NCBI GenBank assembly: GCA_026989685.1
Contig: JALSIV010000433.1
Span: forward strand, 1-34,602
Origin: Pirellulaceae bacterium
Lineage (GTDB): Bacteria > Planctomycetota > Planctomycetia > Pirellulales > Pirellulaceae
Direction: 5' to 3'
DNA: 34,602 nucleotides
Part shown: positions 16,402-24,973 of the stretch, piece by piece
Numbering within the stretch: position 1 is the stretch's first letter
Layout: every line of letters starts with the position of its first letter
Made by a program: the position numbers and the translations under genes
Notes under the pieces: generated by a model
Told to the model about the DNA's origin: nothing
What the model saw: only the letters and a program-made list of their open reading frames with translations
The model's database searches: none

Positions 16402-17100
16402 ATGATGAGCGACAATCGAGATCGTTCCAATACTTCAGGGCGCCGCATGTTGGGCGACCGGGCGTGGGATGAACGCGTCCTGCCGCCGCGCGGCGACTAC
16501 CGGAAACTGCTCTCCTTTCAAAAGGCGGAAGTGATCTATGACATCACGTTCCGTTTTGCACAAAAGCACCTGCGGCGCGGCGACCGCACGGTGGACCAGA
16601 TGGTCCAGGCTGCCCGTTCGGGAAAGAAGAACATCCTGGAAGGAAGCAAAGCAGGTACGACGTCGAAGGAGATGGAGATCAAACTGACCAACGTGGCTCG
16701 CGCGAGCCTGGAAGAATTGCTGGACGACTATCTCGATTACCTCAGGGCCCGCGACCTGCGAATCTGGGAACCGGATTCCCGCGAGGCACTTTATGTCCGT
16801 GAGCTGGGATGCAGAACGCCCCAATCTTACGAATTGTACCGCGAGTTCGTCGAGACACGGTCTGCCGAAGTCGTCGCCAATATCGCGATCTGCCTGGTAA
16901 ATCAGGCCAACTATCTGATCGACCGGCAACTTCGCCGGTTGGAAGAGGATTTCCTCAAGGAAGGCGGTTTGCGCGAACGAATGACGCGGCTGCGACGGAA
17001 AAGGAGGGAGGGCAATTGCGGGGGTGGGAAGTACGGGAATGGGAGCGATGGGACGGATGGGAACGATGGGACCGAAGATTCCACCAACAGAGCGATATAG
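16402..17100 (+). CDS. Four-helix-bundle (S23/IVP-like) protein with C-terminal suffix region
   Basis: 232-aa protein related to the S23/intervening-sequence four-helix-bundle family. ATG 16402 follows AGGGTGG at a suitable distance; the longer in-frame start at 16276 lacks support. Residues about 30-130 hold the helical core: LLSFQKAEVIYDITFRFA, then RRGDRTVDQMVQAARS, GKKNILEGSKAGTTSKEM and ANVARASLEELLDDYLDYL-type helices. A further helical segment (about 130-195) corresponds to the suffix region found in longer family members. The last 30 residues are Gly/Asp/Asn-rich low complexity, encoded by a 9-bp DNA period. Function is unknown; relatives include IVS-encoded 23S proteins and retroelement accessory proteins, but no reverse transcriptase or rRNA is nearby. 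It looks like an insertion between solute genes. Confidence 0.82.
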   Translation: MMSDNRDRSNTSGRRMLGDRAWDERVLPPRGDYRKLLSFQKAEVIYDITFRFAQKHLRRGDRTVDQMVQAARSGKKNILEGSKAGTTSKEMEIKLTNVARASLEELLDDYLDYLRARDLRIWEPDSREALYVRELGCRTPQSYELYREFVETRSAEVVANIAICLVNQANYLIDRQLRRLEEDFLKEGGLRERMTRLRRKRREGNCGGGKYGNGSDGTDGNDGTEDSTNRAI

Positions 17101-17157
17101 GAGCGTTCACGCGATTGCCGTTGATCTCACCGGTCCCATGCCTCCCATCATTCCCAT
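17041..17157. repeat. 9-bp-period repeat and matching downstream inverted repeat
   Basis: Four units of the form GGGAnCGAT or GGGACnGAn run from 17041 to 17076 at the 3' end of the four-helix-bundle gene. After the stop codon, the complementary sense (GGTCCCAT at 17132, CCTCCCATCATTCCCAT at 17141-17157) forms an imperfect inverted repeat with them. About 17 nt pair with three mismatches around a loop of roughly 60 nt that contains the stop codon. It may be a terminator-like structure or a mobile-repeat remnant. Confidence 0.65.
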
Positions 17158-17299
17158 AGCTCTTCCCCAAAGTCGGCAGGCTCCCGTTTGCGCTGCCCCT
17201 TGCCAGTTTCCGGCTCCTCCCCGTACATTGGCGGACTGATGAATGGAGCGAGCCGGATTTGGATGCCACGACGCGATCTCAGGGGGAAATGGAGCCTTC

Positions 17300-19015
17300 A
17301 TGCTAAGCGGAGAATTGCGGGAGCGCTTGAGACACCATCTTGAGAGGATCTATCCGAGTCGAACCGAACTCGCGTTGGAGAAGGTCCTGAATGTCTGCCG
17401 GCCGATCTCCAGGTCGCCGGCGGACGCACTTTGGAGTGAACGCGACACGCTACTGATCACCTACGGCGACCAGATCCGCGGTCCCGGCGGCGCTCGGCCG
17501 CTCGAGTTGCTCGAGCGCTGGCTTCGCTCGGAAGGACTCGAGCAGGCGTTTTCATTGGTACATCTGCTTCCGTTTTTTCCCTATTCGTCGGATGACGGGT
17601 TTTCCGTGATCGACTATCGGCAGGTCGACCCGGCACTGGGGAACTGGGACGACGTGAGCCGCCTCGCGGCAACGTTCGACTTGATGTTCGATCTGGTGCT
17701 CAATCATGTATCGCAGCGAAGCGATTGGTTCCAAGGCTACCTCCGCGGCGATCCTCGTTTCGCGGATTGGTTCATCGAGGCCGATCCGGCAGATGATCTT
17801 TCGCGGGTGGTCAGACCGCGTAGTCTCCCCTTGCTGACTCGCGTCGAAACGACTCGCGGACCTCGCCACGTCTGGACCACTTTCAGTCCCGACCAGATCG
17901 ATCTGAACTACCGCACCCCCGATGTGCTGGCGGAGATGATCGACATCCTGCTGCTGTACGTGGAGAAAGGTGCCCGTATCATCCGGCTCGATGCAATCGC
18001 CTATCTATGGAAGGAACTGGGGACGAGCTGCATTCATCTGCCGCAAACGCACGAAATCGTCAAGTTGATGCGGACGGTACTGGATGCTTGTGCCGGTGGA
18101 ACACTGCTACTGACGGAGACGAACGTGCCTCATCAGGAGAACATCTCCTATTTCGGCAACGGCGATGAGGCTCACATGGTTTACCAGTTCAGCTTGCCGC
18201 CACTGCTACTGGACGGACTGCTCCACGGTGACGCCACATTTCTTCGCCGTTGGTTGGCGGATCTGGAACCGCCGGCTCCCGCCACCACGTTTTTGAACTT
18301 CACGGCATCTCATGACGGTATCGGCGTGCGGCCCTTGGAGGGCATTGTGCCCCCGGCGCGATTCGATGCACTGGTGACCGAAGTGCGCGGGCGCGGCGGG
18401 AGGGTCAGCACGCGGCGGCAGCCCGATGGTTCCGACTCGCCGTACGAACTCAATATCACCTACCTGGACGCCGTCCGAGATCGGGAGGCGAAGGGGTTTC
18501 GCCAGCAGCTGCGGCCGTTCTTGACTTCGCAAGCCGTGATGCTGGCGCTGCGGGGAATCCCGGCCGTCTATTTTCACAGCCTGGTGGGGACGCCCAACGA
18601 TCTCGAGGGCGTCCGGCAGTCGGGTCAACCCAGACGCATCAATCGACATAAGTACGACTGGGGTGAATTGGAGCGGGCTTTGGAATCGGACAACGCGGCT
18701 CAAGGTTGGCTGTTTCGCCAGTATCGCCACATGTTGCAGGTACGGCGCAGCCAGCCCGCATTCCATCCCGACGCCGGCCAGCGCGTCGTCGAGCTGGCCA
18801 GTCCGGCCGTGCTGGCCGTGGTCCGCGGCGAAGAGACGGGAAGCCCGGTTTGCCTGCTCGCCAATCTGGGGCGGCAGCCGGTGACAGTTTCGGCACACGA
18901 ATTGCCGCTGTTGACGTCTTGCACGATGGACTGCCTTTCCGGGCAGCCGGTGATCAACGAAGATGACTCGTTGACTCTGTCGGCACACCAGACCCTCTGG
19001 CTCACCGGTGGTTGA
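17300..19015 (+). CDS. GH13_18-type sugar phosphorylase (probable glucosylglycerate phosphorylase)
   Basis: Alpha-amylase-superfamily enzyme of the sucrose-phosphorylase subfamily (571 aa). ATG 17300 is chosen because GGAG lies 9 nt upstream; ATG 17243 would add 19 unsupported residues. The catalytic set is complete: nucleophile Asp231 in RLDAIAY, acid/base Glu273 in LLTETNVPHQ, and transition-state Asp339 in TASHDGIGVRPLEG. VHLLPFFPYSSDDGFSV, GTPNDLEGV and RRINRHKYDW are typical of this subfamily. It has no signal peptide, so it is intracellular. GH13_18 includes sucrose phosphorylase and glucosylglycerate phosphorylase. The GpgS-like gene begins 62 nt downstream, which favours reversible phosphorolysis of glucosylglycerate, that is solute recycling; sucrose phosphorylase is the alternative. 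Confidence 0.88.
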   Translation: MLSGELRERLRHHLERIYPSRTELALEKVLNVCRPISRSPADALWSERDTLLITYGDQIRGPGGARPLELLERWLRSEGLEQAFSLVHLLPFFPYSSDDGFSVIDYRQVDPALGNWDDVSRLAATFDLMFDLVLNHVSQRSDWFQGYLRGDPRFADWFIEADPADDLSRVVRPRSLPLLTRVETTRGPRHVWTTFSPDQIDLNYRTPDVLAEMIDILLLYVEKGARIIRLDAIAYLWKELGTSCIHLPQTHEIVKLMRTVLDACAGGTLLLTETNVPHQENISYFGNGDEAHMVYQFSLPPLLLDGLLHGDATFLRRWLADLEPPAPATTFLNFTASHDGIGVRPLEGIVPPARFDALVTEVRGRGGRVSTRRQPDGSDSPYELNITYLDAVRDREAKGFRQQLRPFLTSQAVMLALRGIPAVYFHSLVGTPNDLEGVRQSGQPRRINRHKYDWGELERALESDNAAQGWLFRQYRHMLQVRRSQPAFHPDAGQRVVELASPAVLAVVRGEETGSPVCLLANLGRQPVTVSAHELPLLTSCTMDCLSGQPVINEDDSLTLSAHQTLWLTGG

Positions 19016-19077
19016 CCGGGGCCGGGCAGCATTCGATGGCTCGAAGGCAGGAATTCAGTAGACGGGGAGAGCATTCC

Positions 19078-20295
19078 ATGTCCGACTTCTACCAGCACGG
19101 TCGAATCACCACGCTCCACGACTTGGGGACGGCCGACTTGGGGGAATTGGAGCGGGTGTTGGGTGAAGCCAGCTCGGAACACCCGCTGGGGCTGATCCTC
19201 CCGGTGACGGCTTCGGACATGCGAGCGGCTCCTTTTTCGCGAATCATCGAGCAGCTCGAGGGAGTGTCCTACATCGACACGATTCTCGTGGTGCTGGGGG
19301 TGGCACCCGAGGTCGAAGATTTTCGCGAAACGTGCCGGATCGTGGCACGACTGGGCGAGCGGGCTCGCGTGATGTGGACCGACGGCCCTCGGTTGCAGGC
19401 TCTGCAGGCCGAACTGGACCAGTGCGGTTTTCGGCTGGGAAGTCCGGGAAAAGGCCGCTCGGTATGGCTGGCGTTCGGCTACCTGCTGGGGGACCCGCGT
19501 CTGTCGGCCTTCGTACTGCACGACTGCGATATCGTGAACTACAACCGGCTCCTGCTGGCTCGGCTCTGCATGCCGATGGTCCACTCCAGCCTCGACTTCG
19601 AGTTCTGCAAGGCGTTCTACGCTCGAGTCACCGACCGGATGCACGGGAGAGTCGTGCGTCTGCTGGTGTCGCCACTCCTGGACGCGCTGATCTCCACGTT
19701 GGGCAGCGACCCGTTTCTCACCTACCTCAAGAGCTTCCGCTATCCGCTCTCGGGCGAATTCGCAGTGACCGCCAATCTGGCTCGCTCCAACCGCATCCCC
19801 AGCGACTGGGGGCTGGAAGTGGGAACGCTGGCCGAAGTCTTCCGTAACACGTCGATCAAGCGGGTTTGCCAGGTCGATCTGTGCCTGCCGTACGAGCACA
19901 AGCATCAGTCACTCTCGCTGGAAGACCGCAGCAAGGGGTTGATGAAGATGGCGACCGATATTTTGACCAGCATCTTCCGCACGTTGGCCAGTCGGGGGTT
20001 GGTGCTGGAAAACAGCCACTTCCGGACGCTGCGTTCGGCCTATTTGCGAGCGGCCCAGGATTCGATACGCAAGTACCACGCCGATGCCCTGCTGAACAAC
20101 CTGATCTATGACCGGCATTTGGAAGAGGAGGCCGTGGAGGGCTTTGCCGAACGGATCACGGCGGCCGGCGAGGTCTTTGCGGCCGATCCATTGGGCGGAG
20201 AGTCGATTCCCAATTGGGCTCGCGTGCTGGCCGCGCTTCCCGATTTCCCCAAGCGGTTGCGTCGCGCCGTCGCGGAGGAATTTCAGAGCCTGTAA
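19078..20295 (+). CDS. GpgS-like glycosyltransferase (glucosyl-3-phosphoglycerate synthase type)
   Basis: 405-aa GT-A-fold glycosyltransferase. ATG 19078 has GGGGAG 9 nt upstream; the 66-nt upstream in-frame extension has no support. The donor-site motif SPGKGRSVWLAFGYLL matches the PGKG loop of glucosyl-3-phosphoglycerate synthases. The metal-binding DxD is Asp149-Cys-Asp151 in LHDCDIVNYN. FRYPLSGEFAV and DWGLEVGTLAEV correspond to acceptor and metal-site regions of that family. It is expected to transfer glucose from a nucleotide sugar to 3-phosphoglycerate, the first step to glucosylglycerate or mannosylglucosylglycerate. The last codons and the TAA stop (20293-20295) lie inside repeat copy D, so the repeat sets the C-terminus. 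I am confident of the family and moderately confident of the acceptor. Confidence 0.87.
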   Translation: MSDFYQHGRITTLHDLGTADLGELERVLGEASSEHPLGLILPVTASDMRAAPFSRIIEQLEGVSYIDTILVVLGVAPEVEDFRETCRIVARLGERARVMWTDGPRLQALQAELDQCGFRLGSPGKGRSVWLAFGYLLGDPRLSAFVLHDCDIVNYNRLLLARLCMPMVHSSLDFEFCKAFYARVTDRMHGRVVRLLVSPLLDALISTLGSDPFLTYLKSFRYPLSGEFAVTANLARSNRIPSDWGLEVGTLAEVFRNTSIKRVCQVDLCLPYEHKHQSLSLEDRSKGLMKMATDILTSIFRTLASRGLVLENSHFRTLRSAYLRAAQDSIRKYHADALLNNLIYDRHLEEEAVEGFAERITAAGEVFAADPLGGESIPNWARVLAALPDFPKRLRRAVAEEFQSL

Positions 20296-20363
20296 CAAAA
20301 CCCGCCGCGCCGCTTTCCGGCCTCGGGTGTGTTGCTTGCGGCTTGGAGTTTTGTGACAGCCTC
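20286..20363 (-). repeat. 78-bp palindromic interspersed repeat, copy D
   Basis: Reverse orientation relative to copies A-C. On the plus strand it runs from GAGCCTGTAACAAAACCC to GGAGTTTTGTGACAGCCTC. Its left arm provides the stop codon TAA of the GpgS-like gene. The ends are strongly complementary, so in the mRNA it would fold into a 3'-end hairpin. Confidence 0.88.
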
Positions 20364-21079
20364 TGAGGATTGTGCGACCTAGCCAGACGTGGCGGGTCGG
20401 GGGACCTGGGGTCGGCCCCAAGGGGCGGTGCAAGTGAAAGGATGGGTGACGGCCAGCCGCGGATCGGGCGACGTCGCCTGGCTTCAAAGTCTCGCTGGTT
20501 TATCACGTTGCGTCAAAAGCCGCTCAACGATTCAGCCCGTTTTTCTCCTCTGTTCATGCATCTCGGCGCAGCTTGTCGTTTCCGGCAGGATCGTCTCGGT
20601 CGGTGCGACTCGCGAAAGTTTCTAAAGTCCTGCCCCCGTTTGAATCGAAACTAATTCTGCGGAAGGTTGCTTTGTCGGTAGTTGTCTGACGGCCGCCGGC
20701 AACGAAACCTTCCCAAGGGGGGACCCGCCTGAAGCGCTGTCTCGGCGCTTCACCTGAGACACTCCGCCGCTGGCCCACAGGCGAGTACTCTTGTAGCGCG
20801 TTCTCTCCGTTTGACTGCAAGACGTGAGGTCGTTTGTCACGGCCCTGCGGCTTGTTATTGACCTACTAGGCGCGGATCAGAAGGAACTGAACCAGAGCCA
20901 CGAAGGAGCAATCTGTTAGCCCCGACCCAGTTGTTTGTGGTGGTTTGGCCCTCGCCGAGGGCAGCGACCCGAGCGGACGCACGAACTCCAGCCGCAAGCA
21001 AGGGGCCTGACCGGCTTCGTTTCGCCTTTGGAACGGAGCTGCCGAATGAGTCAACAAGTGAGAGAATGGAGAGCCTGCG
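20364..21079. other. 716-nt non-coding stretch upstream of the HTH regulator
   Basis: No convincing gene. Open frames here are short, lack ribosome-binding sites and resemble nothing I know. The stretch contains a pseudoknot-capable element (20726-20783), a GAGTACTC palindrome and several GC hairpins. GGAGAGCCTGCG precedes the ATG at 21080 as the ribosome-binding site of the next gene. The sequence is less GC-skewed than neighbouring genes and could hold a long leader or a small RNA. Confidence 0.6.
20726..20783 (+). ncRNA. Candidate structured RNA element with H-type pseudoknot potential
   Basis: GAAGCGC (20731-20737) pairs with GCGCTTC (20745-20751), a perfect 7-bp stem. Its loop contains TGTCTC (20738-20743), which can pair with GAGACA (20756-20761) downstream, giving an H-type pseudoknot. 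An outer stem, CGCCT (20726-20730) with AGGCG (20779-20783), closes the whole. The complementary strand could fold similarly. No known RNA family is recognised, and strand and transcription are unproven. Confidence 0.35.
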
Positions 21080-21652
<573 letters not shown>

Positions 21653-21681
21653 GTTCTCACGCGTTCGATCGCGACAAGGAC

Positions 21682-21721
21682 CAGGCCGCCGGCGAATCAC
21701 CGTTCCCGGCGGCCTGTTTTT
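21682..21721 (+). terminator. Rho-independent terminator after the HTH regulator
   Basis: CAGGCCGCCGG (21682-21692) and CCGGCGGCCTG (21706-21716) form a perfect 11-bp stem with a 13-nt loop, followed by TTTTT (21717-21721). It lies 30 nt after the regulator's stop codon and separates it from moaC. Confidence 0.92.
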
Positions 21722-21913
21722 GCGCGCCGCCACGGTGACGTGTCCGCACCAGACGACGGCCACTCGCGCCCCCTCGACGCTCCCACCACAAGGCCTACAA
21801 TGACGCCGATGACTCTGCGGCGGCCCCACCGGCTGCCCCAAGTGGCAGGCAATCCCCCATTCTTGCCGGGGCTCCCAGTGTTCCTGGACCCTCACTACTG
21901 GCGGGAAGCAATC

Positions 21914-22399
21914 ATGAGTGACAACTTTACACACCTCGATCCCGATGGGGCTCCGCAAATGGTCGACGTCGGCGAAAAGCCGGTGACGCGACGCTGGGCG
22001 CGAGCCAGCGGGCGCGTGCGAATGTCTCCCGACACGATCGAGAAGATCCGCCAACACCAGTTGGCCAAAGGGGATGTGCTGCAGGTCGCCAGGCTGGCCG
22101 GCATCCAGGTCGCCAAACGGACCTTCGAATGGATCCCACTGGCTCACCCGTTGGCCGTCGACGCCATCGCCGTCCATCTCCAAGTGGTCGAGCCCGATTC
22201 GGTTATGATCGAGTCCGAAGTGCGGATCACAGCAAAGACCGGCGTGGAAATGGAGGCGTTGACCGCCGTGAGTGCCGCCGCACTCACGGTGTACGACATG
22301 TGCAAATCGCTGGACCGGTCGATCACCATCGAGTACATCCGCCTGGAGGAAAAAGGGGGGGGCAAAAGTGGTATGTACGTGCGAACCGACGCGCCGTAG
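21914..22399 (+). CDS. moaC: Cyclic pyranopterin monophosphate synthase MoaC
   Basis: Second step of molybdenum cofactor synthesis: converts the MoaA product to cyclic pyranopterin monophosphate. 161 aa, a normal length. Diagnostic segments are FTHLDPDGAPQMVDVGEKPVT at the N-terminus, FEWIPLAHPL (usually IPLCHPL; the Cys is Ala here), and the active-site block GVEMEALTAVSAAALTVYDMCKSLDR. ATG 21914 follows GGGAAG at a good distance; longer in-frame starts up to 21740 are not supported. The polyprenyl synthase gene follows after 81 nt on the same strand. No other Moco gene lies in the window. Confidence 0.96.
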   Translation: MSDNFTHLDPDGAPQMVDVGEKPVTRRWARASGRVRMSPDTIEKIRQHQLAKGDVLQVARLAGIQVAKRTFEWIPLAHPLAVDAIAVHLQVVEPDSVMIESEVRITAKTGVEMEALTAVSAAALTVYDMCKSLDRSITIEYIRLEEKGGGKSGMYVRTDAP

Positions 22400-22480
22400 C
22401 GGTCGAGCCGGTCCAGGCGGCCGCCCGACCCTTCACCGCCGACAATTCAATCGCAGCCAACGGAGCAGGAAAGAGGATTC

Positions 22481-23482
22481 GTGAGCCGAGTCAGCGAACC
22501 CGCGTCACGAGAGACATTACGTCTGATCGACTTCTATCAGCCGATCACTCAGTCATTGGCCCAGGTCGAGCAGATCTTGCGGCGCGAGATGCAGAGTGAT
22601 TTTCCCGCGGTCGATGCGATGACCCGCTACGGTTTTCGCATGGGAGGGAAGCGGCTGCGCCCAGCCTTGCTGTTGTTGACCGCCCAAACGCTGGGCCAGG
22701 TCCAATCGGCTCATCTTGTGCTGGCTGCCGTGGTCGAGATGATCCACACGGCCACACTGGTGCACGACGACGTGCTGGATGGAGCCGACGTTCGCCGCCA
22801 CCGTCCCACCGTCAACCGACAGTGGGGGAACCGCGCAAGCATCCTGCTGGGCGACTACCTGTTTTCTCATGCCTTCTACCTCGCCGCCACACTAGACTCG
22901 GCGTTGGCCTGCCGCTTGATCGGACGGGCCACCAACCGCGTCTGTGAAGGTGAAATCCGACAAAACGATAGTTGCGGCAACTGGGAACTCAGCGAAGACG
23001 AGTACTATTCGCTGATCGATGCCAAGACGGCCGAACTGTGCGCGTGCTGCTGCCATTTGGGAGCTCACTACGCGGGTGCCGGCGAAGACGAGTCGCGGCG
23101 GTGGGCCCATTACGGCCGCCTGATCGGAATGGCGTTTCAGATCGTCGACGACATCCTCGACATGGAAGGCCGCGAAGCGGAAACCGGCAAGTCGCTGGGG
23201 ACCGATCTGGCTCAGCAAAAACCAACACTCCCCACCATCCACGCTGTCCAGCAAACGCCGCCCGACGATCGCCCCACGTTGCTGGAACTGCTCAAGACGG
23301 GCGCCAACGCACGGGGAGCCCTCGAACCCTACTTCCTCAAACACGGCAGCCTCGAATACGCTCGCCAAAAGGCGCTGGCGTTTGCCCAGCAGGCGACGCA
23401 AATCGCCGCCTCGGCTCCCGTAAGCGAAGCCCAACGGGTCCTCGAGCAACTCCCGCTGGCGCTGTTGAAGCGGACCGGCTGA
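22481..23482 (+). CDS. Polyprenyl diphosphate synthase (trans-type, quinone side-chain class)
   Basis: 333-aa trans-isoprenyl diphosphate synthase that adds isopentenyl diphosphate units to an allylic primer. Both aspartate-rich motifs are present: DDVLD (96-100) in LVHDDVLDGADVRR and DDILD (223-227) in FQIVDDILDMEG. MGGKRLRPALLLL is the IPP-binding region. Length and motifs best fit the octaprenyl/heptaprenyl class that makes the side chain of menaquinone or ubiquinone; exact chain length cannot be read. The start is GTG 22481, with AGGAAAGAGG upstream. It is convergent with the zinc-ribbon gene, only 11 nt away. Confidence 0.93.
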   Translation: MSRVSEPASRETLRLIDFYQPITQSLAQVEQILRREMQSDFPAVDAMTRYGFRMGGKRLRPALLLLTAQTLGQVQSAHLVLAAVVEMIHTATLVHDDVLDGADVRRHRPTVNRQWGNRASILLGDYLFSHAFYLAATLDSALACRLIGRATNRVCEGEIRQNDSCGNWELSEDEYYSLIDAKTAELCACCCHLGAHYAGAGEDESRRWAHYGRLIGMAFQIVDDILDMEGREAETGKSLGTDLAQQKPTLPTIHAVQQTPPDDRPTLLELLKTGANARGALEPYFLKHGSLEYARQKALAFAQQATQIAASAPVSEAQRVLEQLPLALLKRTG

Positions 23483-23493
23483 CCCCTCTTCGC

Positions 23494-24252
23494 TCAAATG
23501 GCCTCGATGTGCAGACTGCGCCGCCGGCGCTCATCCCGCCGCAGGTCATCGATCTTGCCCGCAACGTCCCGCACCGGCTCGATCCCCGGCATCTCCAACT
23601 GAGGATGCGTGCGGTCCGATGAAGTGATCAGGATGGTACCGACCCCCAACATCCGCTGAACCAATCCCTGGCGATAGGTGACGTCGTCGATGTCGATCAA
23701 CTCGATGCGATCGGTGGTGCGACTGAGCAACCCCTTTTGGTGGATCAGCCGCTGCGTCGTCAGCTCATAGCGGACACTCAGCTTGCGAATGCCCAGCCAG
23801 ACCATCAGTGCCGCCTCGATCACCACCGAAGCGATGATCCACCACAGCAGCGCCTGCCCGAAGGGACGCCACTTGAACAGAATCACGGCCAGCACGACCG
23901 AGACGGCCAGTCCGGCAAGAAAGTGGCCATACATGGCCTTGGGACTGTATGATCCCTCCCAGACCGTCACCTCCTTCGCCGCCTCGTCCCCCGATTCCCG
24001 CTTCTGTTGTGCCGACCGTTCGAAACGCTCCTTGGGACTCTCGGCCTGCGAGCCGGGCTCCGGAGAAGGTGTCGCCTCTCCCGCCGCTTCCGGCTCAGAA
24101 GGAGCCTGGCCGGCCGTCACTGCGGCAGCCGGCTCGGCGGGGCCCTCGGAAGCCGGACTCCCCGCCGGGTCGCTACTGGAAACCGCGGCACCGCATTGAG
24201 CGCAAAACGAGGCGCCTTCGGGGACTTCGGCTTGGCAGTTCTTGCATTGCAT
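23494..24252 (-). CDS. Zinc-ribbon and PH-like (bPH2) domain membrane protein
   Basis: 252-aa membrane protein of unknown role. It begins with a zinc ribbon (Cys3, Cys6, Cys17, Cys20 in MQCKNCQ...FCAQCG), followed by a Pro/Glu/Ala/Ser-rich linker (about 25-95). Two transmembrane segments lie near residues 110-155 (FLAGLAVSVVLAVILF and ALLWWIIASVVIEAALMVWLG). The C-terminal domain looks like bPH2/YdbS-type (YELTTQRLIHQKGLLSRTTDRIELIDIDDVTYRQGLVQRML), the family formerly called DUF304. ATG 24252 has GGGGAG 10 nt upstream; the 24321 start is unsupported. It is divergent from nrdR. Confidence 0.85.
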   Translation of the reverse strand: MQCKNCQAEVPEGASFCAQCGAAVSSSDPAGSPASEGPAEPAAAVTAGQAPSEPEAAGEATPSPEPGSQAESPKERFERSAQQKRESGDEAAKEVTVWEGSYSPKAMYGHFLAGLAVSVVLAVILFKWRPFGQALLWWIIASVVIEAALMVWLGIRKLSVRYELTTQRLIHQKGLLSRTTDRIELIDIDDVTYRQGLVQRMLGVGTILITSSDRTHPQLEMPGIEPVRDVAGKIDDLRRDERRRRSLHIEAI

Positions 24253-24355
24253 CGATGTGGACTCCCCAAATGGGCAGAAGGGTCTTCTCGGCGGACACCA
24301 CCGCCGGCAATCGGTCGCCAAATGCCGCCGCCATTATAGCGGTTTTACCGGGGCC

Positions 24356-24380
24356 GCAAGCTGCCGCGGTGCTAGCTTGC
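24356..24380. other. Perfect 7-bp hairpin in the nrdR upstream region
   Basis: GCAAGCT (24356-24362) and AGCTTGC (24374-24380) form a stem with an 11-nt loop, in the 241-nt divergent region between the zinc-ribbon gene and nrdR. I see no match to an NrdR-box sequence. It may be an operator half-site pair or a leader hairpin. Confidence 0.35.
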
Positions 24381-24493
24381 TTTACGCGACGAGCCACCCG
24401 CAGTAAACTACCGCTGGCGGTTGGATTGCCTATTTCTTCCCGTTTTTCGTCCCTTTCTTGGAAAAAGAACTTCGATAAACCGGCCTGAAACCC

Positions 24494-24973
24494 ATGCGTT
24501 GCCCGTTTTGTCAGCAGGACCACGACAAAGTTGTCGACTCGCGAGTCTGCGAGGACGGCATGGCCATCCGCCGACGGCGCGAGTGCATCAACTGTGAGAT
24601 GCGCTATACGACGTACGAGCGAGTGGGCGATTTCACGCTGAAAGTCGTGAAAAAGGACCAGACTCGAGAACCCTACATGCGGGAAAAATTGCGTCGAGGC
24701 GTGGCGGTCGCCTGTTCCAAGCGGCCGATCAGCGACGAACAGATCGAACGGTTGATCGGGGACGTCGAGTATCAGATCATTCGAGAAGGCGAAAGCGACA
24801 TCGAGTCGATGCGATTGGGACAGTTGGTGCTCGACCGCCTCAAAGAACTCGACGGCGTGGCTTACGTCCGATTCGCAAGCGTCTATCTCAACTTCGACGA
24901 AGTGCGCGACTTCGTAGACGAAATCAGCCCGCTGCTGCAGCGAGAACGGAGCGCCGAAGCTGAGGAAGTGTAG
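24494..24973 (+). CDS. nrdR: Transcriptional repressor NrdR
   Basis: Repressor of ribonucleotide reductase genes that senses dATP/ATP. 159 aa, the normal length. The zinc ribbon is complete: Cys3, Cys6, Cys31 and Cys34 (MRCPFCQ...ECINCEMRYTTYERV). The ATP-cone follows (about 49-139), with VVKKDQTREPYMREKLRRGV and DGVAYVRFASVYLNF, both diagnostic. No ribonucleotide reductase gene is in the window. It is convergent with rpoN, leaving a 158-nt gap in which I see no distinct feature. Confidence 0.97.
   Translation: MRCPFCQQDHDKVVDSRVCEDGMAIRRRRECINCEMRYTTYERVGDFTLKVVKKDQTREPYMREKLRRGVAVACSKRPISDEQIERLIGDVEYQIIREGESDIESMRLGQLVLDRLKELDGVAYVRFASVYLNFDEVRDFVDEISPLLQRERSAEAEEV

Noticed and set aside
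16402-17100. Diversity-generating retroelement (Avd-like accessory gene plus variable repeat)
   Set aside because: The four-helix-bundle protein is of the same broad family, but there is no reverse transcriptase and no template/variable repeat pair with adenine-specific differences in the window.
24253-24493. NrdR-box autoregulation site upstream of nrdR
   Set aside because: No pair of sequences resembling ACACWATATNTTGT could be found in the intergenic region.
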